From positions 23,793,852 to 23,857,851 of the forward strand of contig NC_049983.1 of the NCBI RefSeq assembly GCF_000003815.2: 64,000 bases of DNA, given 5' to 3'. The notes under the pieces are model-generated. The model did not search any database. It worked only from the letters and a program-made list of their open reading frames with translations, and was not told where the DNA came from. The DNA comes from Branchiostoma floridae. Lineage: Eukaryota; Chordata; Leptocardii; Amphioxiformes; Branchiostomatidae. A program made the translations under genes and the position numbers. Position 1 is the stretch's first letter, and every line of letters starts with the position of its first letter. Positions 61,501 through 64,000 of this stretch are shown here, in pieces.

Positions 61501-64000
61501 CATAGGTTAGGTGGTGGTTGTGTTTCATCAAGGCCTGCAACCCAAACCGGCAGCCTGACGTCATCTTGGTCGCCAGTAATGCGGATCAGGTGGATCCCAC
61601 AATAGGTAATGAAAAAGTTTGTAAACCTCATCCATGACATATTTAGATCTTTCGTGAACTCAATGTAATTACCCAAAGACCAACTTTGAATACACGATTA
61701 TGCTAGTGACACAAGCTCTGAATATTTTTATACCTACTAGTACATGAAATATTTAGAGCTTTTGTATGCAAATAAGGCTGTCACTAGCATAAAAAAGGTC
61801 TTCAAACTTATCTTCTAATTGCACTGGCATCAGTTGCTATAGCTGGCGATATATATCTAGAATAGTTTCAATTTTCATCTTGCGACCACAGATGCACTCA
61901 AGATGTTTGACTCAAATACATGTACTTATCACTCAAAGACATGTAATGTACTTATTGCATTTGGTTTCTATAATTATGGCACAATCAGGACAGGACCGAG
62001 CGGCCCTTGTTGTTCAGACGATGCAAACAGAGTTCAAAGAACACCTCCGTATCTCAGAGGAAGTGATCCTGATGGACTGTAGGAGGACCCGGACGCCTGA
62101 GATGGACCGACTCAAGTCCCTTCTTGTCAGGATAGGAGCGGCATTGATTAAAGTGAGGCTCTAACTACCCGATATGTCGCCAATCTTACTGTGTATAATT
62201 GCCTTTACCATTAGATAATTTAAAAACATGTTTTTAGTTCAATCACAAACATTGAGTGACGTAGACCGATTACAATACTCTGTCTATGGAGGTTACCCTC
62301 CAGTCACAGAGTGACAAACTAAATAAAATAAAGTATGCAATCTTCAGGAAGCCCATTTTTTTTAAACTACATGAAATTGTTTCTGGATAAATAGCAGAAC
62401 AAAACAAACACATTATGTGAAGAACACAGAACTCCTTAACATGTACAGCTTGCTATTCTCAAACCAACAGCATCAACGCGACATGCCCAAGCTGTGCGCA
62501 AAGATCACGGAGCATCTACCAAAGTGGTGCAAAAGGAAAACCAGCACTAAGCGACCAGTGATGATGTGGCCTGACTACGTGAGTGAAGTCAAGAAGCTTG
62601 ACAGATTTGTGACCGAGGACTTCCTCAAAAAATCTTCAAGATTCTTGCACCATCTGGCAGAGGTATGAAAATGCCTTATACTTAGCAATAATTTAATGAT
62701 ATCTGGAGGCATCACACACAAGTGATCTGCAATCTCATAGTTTCACATGTATGTATTATGCTGTTATCAGATAATGCTTATTCATGTATATCTTGGTAGT
62801 TTGCATCACGTGCTACGTACATACGAATGTGTAAAGATTTATGGTGTTAATTTTAGGCATTTTAGCATTTGTTTGATAATGTTATGACTGAAACTGCGAC
62901 TAAGTAAATGTACAGTCCAGATGTGCACTGATAATGATGCCGATTTATATCTTTATTTATAACTTTATTTCTAATGCAGATCCTGTTCATCACTCCGGCT
63001 ACTTCTGACCCCATCATTATCCTGAAGCCCAACTGGCTCGGTACGGACGTTTTCGGTCGAGTCATGGCACCGGACTACTTTGACAACCACCTGAACAGGA
63101 CAAGCGAAGATTACGTCACCAGGGAGGAGTTGCAGCGCGTCTTCCAGGACGTTGCTGACGTAGATCTCGTGATCGCCCTTTTGCAAGAGTTCCAGCTGTG
63201 CCACACCTTTGACGAAGAGACCTACATCATCCCAGGGTTGCTGAAACAAAACATGCCCGACAAGGTGTGGAAATCAACGACGGAACCAAAGGTGGTCTAC
63301 TTTGGGAAGCAATTCCATTGTGCCGACTTAACTGATATGTTTTCCTCCGCGTTCTTTCCTCAAGTGCAGACCTGCCTGATGAGGGAGCTGGAGATTTTCC
63401 CGTCGCTGTGGAGAGATGGCGCCAAGTGTGCGGACAGGAATGTGGAAAGTCTGATCAAACTCTCTCCGGACGGCCGTGCAGTCAACATCTGTGTTCGGAG
63501 TGTGCAGGGTGACAGGGTGCAGTGTGACAAGATGCTGCAGCAGCTGGAGAACATCATTGGTGATGTGCTCTACGAATGCAGTCCAGGGACAGGCACAGAA
63601 GAGAACGTACTTAGCGCTCGGGCACTGAAGGAACACAGGGAGGAATTCTACTCCTACAGCAAGGACGAGATCAGCAAGGCAGCAGCAAAGGACGGTACAG
63701 TCGTCCATCAAACACTTAAGTTCACTGAACAGATCAATGACCTGCTGTGTTCAGAGGATGAAGACCCAAGCACCAAGGAAACAAAGGTTTTCCAGCCATT
63801 GCCATCTGAAGTTGACCCCCGTGAACCATCACGACTGACCGATGAGCTACAAGATAGGGAGGGCTCAGCCACGAGGAACTTCCCTGATCTGGTCCAGGCT
63901 CGTGCTCTACATGCCGAGGAGACAAAAGTGTTCCAGGCAGTCCAAAGTGAAGATGACTCTTGCGAACAAGAAATGACGATGCCATCACAGCTGACCAATG
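40422..64000 (+). CDS. Second locus (blocks B and C): ankyrin-rich Roc-COR gene(s), cut by window end
   Basis: Block B: start exon 40420, type I ankyrin exons 46322, 47327, 47955, 48343, type II exons 49972, 50472, 50960, 51179, 51526, 52222, 52716, and an odd exon 53150-53213. Block C: start exon 55273, ankyrin exons 56403, 57418, 59031, half repeat 59959, Roc 60496, 60745, 61506, 61989, COR 62471 and 62980 onward. Block B lacks Roc-COR. Its last exon ends in phase 1 and the C start exon needs phase 1 (64+113 = 177 nt), so B and C can be read as one protein with about 14 repeats; alternatively C is a separate gene starting at ATG 55275 and B a truncated neighbour. Confidence 0.65.
42028..42907 (+). 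mobile_element. Second CR1-like LINE nested in the first, with 2A-like motif
   Basis: Flanked by target duplication TCTTG (42023-42027, 42908-42912), it interrupts the endonuclease frame of the minus-strand LINE. Plus strand: GGVEINPGP (42037-42063), a 2A ribosome-skipping-like sequence, then a PHD-type zinc finger (CCDDCDAWYHKDC, then after a frameshift near 42205 WICCDCG), a large internal deletion, and the end of a reverse transcriptase (LERLQNQAARFC, FCMMYKM). The tail is GATACA repeats (42885-42907). Confidence 0.82.
43200..44105. other. Unassigned DNA inside the LINE nest
   Basis: No open frame recognised. Two stretches (43490-43580 and 43770-43850) share GATGTAATAATTT and a following CACCCCTA, suggesting an old direct repeat. 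A short inverted repeat near 43340-43390 (CTCTGT...TGGAGGGTAACCTCCA...ACAGAG) recurs at 62275-62320. Confidence 0.4.
44106..44577 (+). mobile_element. RTE-like LINE 3' fragment with GTGA tail
   Basis: Plus strand 44113-44547 encodes the C-terminal end of a LINE protein (AETWTLTAAQERRLDAFDTK, RRILGIRWHDYVSN, RLRLFGHIAR, RPRGRPRHTW). It is bracketed by GAGTGAGTGA on the left and a GTGA tail at 44540-44577, which suggests how GTGA microsatellites in this window may be seeded. Confidence 0.75.
44645..45435 (+). mobile_element. LINE 3' fragment with TTGAC tail
   Basis: Plus-strand pieces include EHEWITHVQDILCRHGFQNI and a zinc-knuckle-like CSICKDSIEDEYHFLMICPY. Ends with CAATAAACTTGACTTGACTTGAC at 45411-45433. 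Frames are broken. The C-x2-C...H-x4-C stretch is related to the one in 48834-48900. Confidence 0.7.
46322..46420 (+). CDS. Block B ankyrin exon 1, type I
   Basis: A 99-nt phase 0-0 exon (RDQTSLHVASQYGQTEVAEL then LIKNGADLEARDR); acceptor TATCCAG, donor GTAAGT. Confidence 0.86.
47327..47425 (+). CDS. Block B ankyrin exon 2, type I
   Basis: A 99-nt phase 0-0 exon (HDQTSLHVASVYGQTEVAEL then LIKNGADLEARNG). The preceding intron (46896-47262) is repeated almost unchanged at 47527-47892, so this exon unit was copied very recently. Confidence 0.86.
47955..48053 (+). CDS. Block B ankyrin exon 3, type I
   Basis: A 99-nt phase 0-0 exon (IDRTSLHVASEYGQTEVSEL then LIKNGASLEARDM). Confidence 0.86.
48343..48441 (+). 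CDS. Block B ankyrin exon 4, type I
   Basis: A 99-nt phase 0-0 exon (LDQTSLHVASKYGRTEVAEL then LIKNGADLEARDY), donor GTAAGT. Confidence 0.86.
48711..49217 (+). mobile_element. LINE 3' fragment, copy in block B
   Basis: Encodes a decayed zinc-knuckle-like end (ELHFICQCSHYISERN) and ends CAATAAAGGTTATTATTAT. The same insertion is present at 57783-58290 in block C but absent at 10069-10090 in paralog A (GGCACACACATTATAATG). Confidence 0.78.
49972..50073 (+). CDS. Block B ankyrin exon 5, type II, 34 codons
   Basis: A 102-nt phase 0-0 exon (RLESTPLHLAAAGGHTGTCE then LLIHSGADVTTKNK), one codon longer at its start. Matches C exon 59031. Confidence 0.84.
50127..50216 (+). pseudogene. Relic ankyrin exon, block B no. 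1
   Basis: Thirty codons remain open (YQSSPLHLAAAGGHTELLIC then SGADVMTQDG), with a 9-nt deletion relative to live exons and GAATAG as a possible acceptor, but no donor follows (GGATGGAATAAAAC). Hence not spliceable as an internal exon. Confidence 0.75.
50472..50564 (+). CDS. Block B ankyrin exon 6, shifted acceptor
   Basis: The usual acceptor TACAGGACCAG has become TACATTACCAG. The next AG lies 6 nt downstream, which would start the exon at STPLHEAAAGGHTGTCELLI and keep the frame (93 nt). The donor is a weak GTTTAT. The exon may be rarely used or dead. Confidence 0.5.
50615..50703 (+). pseudogene. Relic ankyrin exon, block B no. 2
   Basis: Same 9-nt deletion as the other relics plus loss of one base (CACCCTGCAT), so also frameshifted. 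No donor. Confidence 0.75.
50960..51061 (+). CDS. Block B ankyrin exon 7, type II, 34 codons
   Basis: A 102-nt phase 0-0 exon (DKSTPLHKAAAGGHDRTCEL then LIRSGADFNFTINT). The loop end FNFTINT departs from the usual VTTKDK. Confidence 0.83.
51179..51277 (+). CDS. Block B ankyrin exon 8, divergent type II
   Basis: A 99-nt phase 0-0 exon (DQDTLLHRSAGRGDTETCEL then LISLGADVMVQNK). The most divergent repeat of the array, so probably older or under different selection. Donor GTAAAA. Confidence 0.83.
51526..51624 (+). CDS. Block B ankyrin exon 9, type II
   Basis: A 99-nt phase 0-0 exon (DKSTPLHKAAAGGHTRTCEL then LIRSGADVTTKDK). Confidence 0.86.
51678..51767 (+). pseudogene. Relic ankyrin exon, block B no. 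3
   Basis: Ninety nt with the shared 9-nt deletion; the acceptor AG is also lost (TTTGTACC) and there is no donor. Confidence 0.75.
51783..51969. mobile_element. 187-bp MITE-like insertion
   Basis: Ends CGCCAGTATGG and CATGGGTGGCG share an inverted CGCCA core; TTA is doubled (51780-51782, 51970-51972). The sister units (50705, 52465) show the empty site AGTTTAACTTATTTT. Confidence 0.65.
52222..52320 (+). CDS. Block B ankyrin exon 10, type II
   Basis: A 99-nt phase 0-0 exon (DQSTPLHKAAAGGHTRTCEL then LIRSGADVTTKDK), protein-identical to exon 9 except for the second residue. Confidence 0.86.
52374..52463 (+). pseudogene. Relic ankyrin exon, block B no. 4
   Basis: Ninety nt with the shared 9-nt deletion, an in-frame TAG (ATGATGTAGGAT) and no donor. 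Confidence 0.75.
52716..52817 (+). CDS. Block B ankyrin exon 11, type II, 34 codons
   Basis: A 102-nt phase 0-0 exon (DQATPLHKAAARDHNGTCEL then LIRSGADVNTAIDR), donor GTGATA. Confidence 0.84.
53150..53213 (+). CDS. Block B last exon, charged, phase 1 out
   Basis: Acceptor CTTTTGCCAG, 64 nt, HYEKDADDLRSTLRKPALKK then E, donor GTAAGC. Polar/helical, no known domain, no copy in paralog A. It ends one base into a codon, which fits the AG-ATG lead of the block C start exon at 55273 and gives ...KKEEMDLD.... If the donor is not used, the frame stops after about 16 further codons. Confidence 0.6.
53868..54331. mobile_element. Foldback element with ~125-bp inverted arms
   Basis: Arms 53878-54005 and 54191-54323 are nearly perfect inverted copies (for example GGCATCTAGGAATATCCGG and its inverse). 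Outer ends AAAATTATGCACC / GGTGCATAATTTT. No transposase frame. Lies between blocks B and C. Confidence 0.8.
54349..54858. mobile_element. piggyBac-like MITE, 510 bp
   Basis: Flanked on both sides by TTAA (54345-54348, 54859-54862), with inverted ends AGGGACATAATGTA / TACATTATGTCCCT. Contains the internal hairpin CTTACTTCCGG-TAGCCTA-CCGGAAGTAAG (54508-54539) and a CpG-rich core. TTAA duplication is the piggyBac signature. Confidence 0.78.
54863..55272. other. Upstream of block C start exon
   Basis: An open minus-strand frame (55078-54863 part) has no recognised match. From about 55130 the sequence matches B 40255-40419, the region just before the B start exon. Confidence 0.4.
55273..55385 (+). 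CDS. Block C start exon
   Basis: CTGCAG, AG, ATG at 55275; 37 codons (MDLDMFFMAVEKGDMQTVRK ... GVDVNTKIKRKYH), donor GTAAGG. Confidence 0.75.
55781..55934 (+). mobile_element. 154-bp retroposon with hammerhead-like core
   Basis: Flanked by the 13-bp duplication AAAGCAGAAATTA (55768-55780, 55935-55947); paralogs A (about 8292) and B (about 45848) have a single copy. Inside are inverted CGAACAAAGTCTTCATT / AATGAAGAAGACTTTGTTCG and a segment GATGAAGAC...GTCGCCGAAACGTC (55851-55882) that resembles a degenerate hammerhead, as in Penelope-derived repeats. Confidence 0.72.
56403..56504 (+). CDS. Block C ankyrin exon 1, type I, 34 codons
   Basis: A 102-nt phase 0-0 exon (GNQTSLHVASEYGQTEVAEL then LIKNGADLEARNSW). 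One extra codon at the end. Sister of paralog A exon 8784. Confidence 0.85.
57418..57516 (+). CDS. Block C ankyrin exon 2, type I
   Basis: A 99-nt phase 0-0 exon (HNQTSLHVASNNGQTEVAEL then LMKNGADLEARDG). Confidence 0.86.
57783..58290 (+). mobile_element. LINE 3' fragment, copy in block C
   Basis: Same insertion at the same intron position as 48711-49217, with few differences, including one short deletion. It was carried along when the exon-intron block was duplicated. Confidence 0.78.
59031..59132 (+). CDS. Block C ankyrin exon 3, type II, 34 codons
   Basis: A 102-nt phase 0-0 exon (LLKSTPLHLAAAGGHTGTCE then LLIRSGADVTVKDQ). Intron before it is almost the same as that before B exon 49972. 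Confidence 0.85.
59200..59433. mobile_element. 234-bp foldback insertion
   Basis: Target duplication TGCAGTGTTGGT (59188-59199, 59434-59445). Arms of about 70 bp (59232-59305 and 59362-59433) are inverted copies. Paralog A shows the empty site near 17632. Confidence 0.8.
59500..59830 (-). mobile_element. SINE-like repeat, copy 3
   Basis: Same intron as copy 1 in paralog A. Minus strand starts with a tRNA-like part: TGGGTAGCGTAAT (A-box-like) and GGGTTTGATTCC (B-box-like). Confidence 0.6.
59959..60015 (+). CDS. Block C exon: terminal half ankyrin repeat
   Basis: A 57-nt phase 0-0 exon, EGKTPLNYTRDSKTRLHLK. Confidence 0.83.
60496..60639 (+). CDS. Block C exon: Roc GTPase, P-loop
   Basis: A 144-nt phase 0-0 exon with P-loop GNETTGKST after NRFKVFIGG. 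The following intron begins GCAAGC, a GC-AG intron as in paralog A. Confidence 0.88.
60745..60984 (+). CDS. Block C exon: Roc GTPase, switch regions
   Basis: A 240-nt phase 0-0 exon with TPGVDIGTF and VWDFAGQAEY, then ENTVFVVLYNI. Confidence 0.88.
61506..61605 (+). CDS. Block C exon: Roc GTPase, G4 region
   Basis: A 100-nt exon, phase 0 in, 1 out (VRWWLCFIKACNPNRQPDVI then LVASNADQVDPTI). SNAD replaces the SHAD of paralog A. Confidence 0.85.
61989..62152 (+). CDS. Block C exon: end of Roc
   Basis: A 164-nt exon, phase 1 in, 0 out (AALVVQTMQTEFKEHLRISE, EVILMDCRRTRTPEMDRL). Donor GTGAGG. Confidence 0.86.
62471..62662 (+). CDS. Block C exon: start of COR
   Basis: A 192-nt phase 0-0 exon (HQRDMPKLCAKITEHLPKWC, VMMWPDYVSEVKKLDR, SRFLHHLAE). 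Confidence 0.86.
62980..64000 (+). CDS. Block C exon: COR and long linker, runs off the window
   Basis: Open from acceptor CTAATGCAG to the window end, 340 codons. Starts ILFITPATSDPIIILKPNWL, then GTDVFGRVMAPDYF, VADVDLVIALLQEFQLCHTF and IIPGLLKQNMP. Where paralog A has a donor after the acidic DEDP stretch, this copy reads on (SEDEDPSTKETKVFQPLPSE) with a second ETKVFQ motif near 63920. The linker is thus longer and part of the COR exon. A glycosyltransferase exon is expected beyond the edge but is not seen. Confidence 0.87.
   Translation, partial: MLFITPATSDPIIILKPNWLGTDVFGRVMAPDYFDNHLNRTSEDYVTREELQRVFQDVADVDLVIALLQEFQLCHTFDEETYIIPGLLKQNMPDKVWKSTTEPKVVYFGKQFHCADLTDMFSSAFFPQVQTCLMRELEIFPSLWRDGAKCADRNVESLIKLSPDGRAVNICVRSVQGDRVQCDKMLQQLENIIGDVLYECSPGTGTEENVLSARALKEHREEFYSYSKDEISKAAAKDGTVVHQTLKFTEQINDLLCSEDEDPSTKETKVFQPLPSEVDPREPSRLTDELQDREGSATRNFPDLVQARALHAEETKVFQAVQSEDDSCEQEMTMPSQLTN

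Overview
This is an animal genomic window (introns with GT-AG boundaries, AATAAA signals, many transposon families). The mix of an Ngaro-type tyrosine-recombinase retrotransposon, CR1-like LINEs with a 2A-like motif, Penelope remains, long minisatellites and ankyrin/Roc-COR genes points to an invertebrate deuterostome, most likely a lancelet (Branchiostoma). That assignment is inference from content.

The core is a duplicated gene family of unusual architecture: ankyrin repeats, then a Roc GTPase, then a COR domain, then a GT-B fold glycosyltransferase (GT4-like). Paralog A (about 6.5-26.1 kb, + strand) can be assembled in full: 16 exons whose phases all agree, total 3639 nt, predicted 1212 aa. 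Its former 5' exons (3.4-4.5 kb) are frameshifted and split by a LINE. Just behind its stop codon lies a second, partial copy of the glycosyltransferase half (26.1-26.8 kb).

After a minisatellite (27.8-29.6 kb) that is a twin of the one at 1-1.7 kb, there is a small minus-strand gene for a predicted single-pass membrane protein (30.5-33.5 kb) and an odd element made of about 16 copies of one short hairpin (34.3-35.3 kb). The segment 2.1-6.9 kb is then repeated at 35.3-40.8 kb.

From 37.1 kb to the window end lies a second, larger locus. Block B (37.1-53.2 kb) has an intact 5' exon and an array of 12 one-repeat ankyrin exons interleaved with four relic exons. Block C (55.3-64.0 kb, cut by the window end) has its own first exon, ankyrin exons and intact Roc and COR exons; its glycosyltransferase exon would lie outside. 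The last exon of B and the first of C are phase-compatible, so B+C may be one long gene or two neighbours.

Almost every intron carries mobile DNA: a 5.49-kb Ngaro-like element inserted inside a relic ankyrin exon, a Penelope-like element with inverted arms, a solo LTR, hAT-, Tc1- and piggyBac-like non-autonomous elements, SINEs, and a 4.9-kb nest of LINEs. Because the three gene copies share intron sequence, most insertions have a visible empty site in a paralog, which fixes their borders and relative ages.

How the genes could work together: the ankyrin part is a likely binding surface, Roc-COR a GTP-controlled switch and dimeriser (as in LRRK and DAPK1), and the glycosyltransferase the effector. 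An intracellular sensor or signalling enzyme is plausible, but no function is shown by the sequence.
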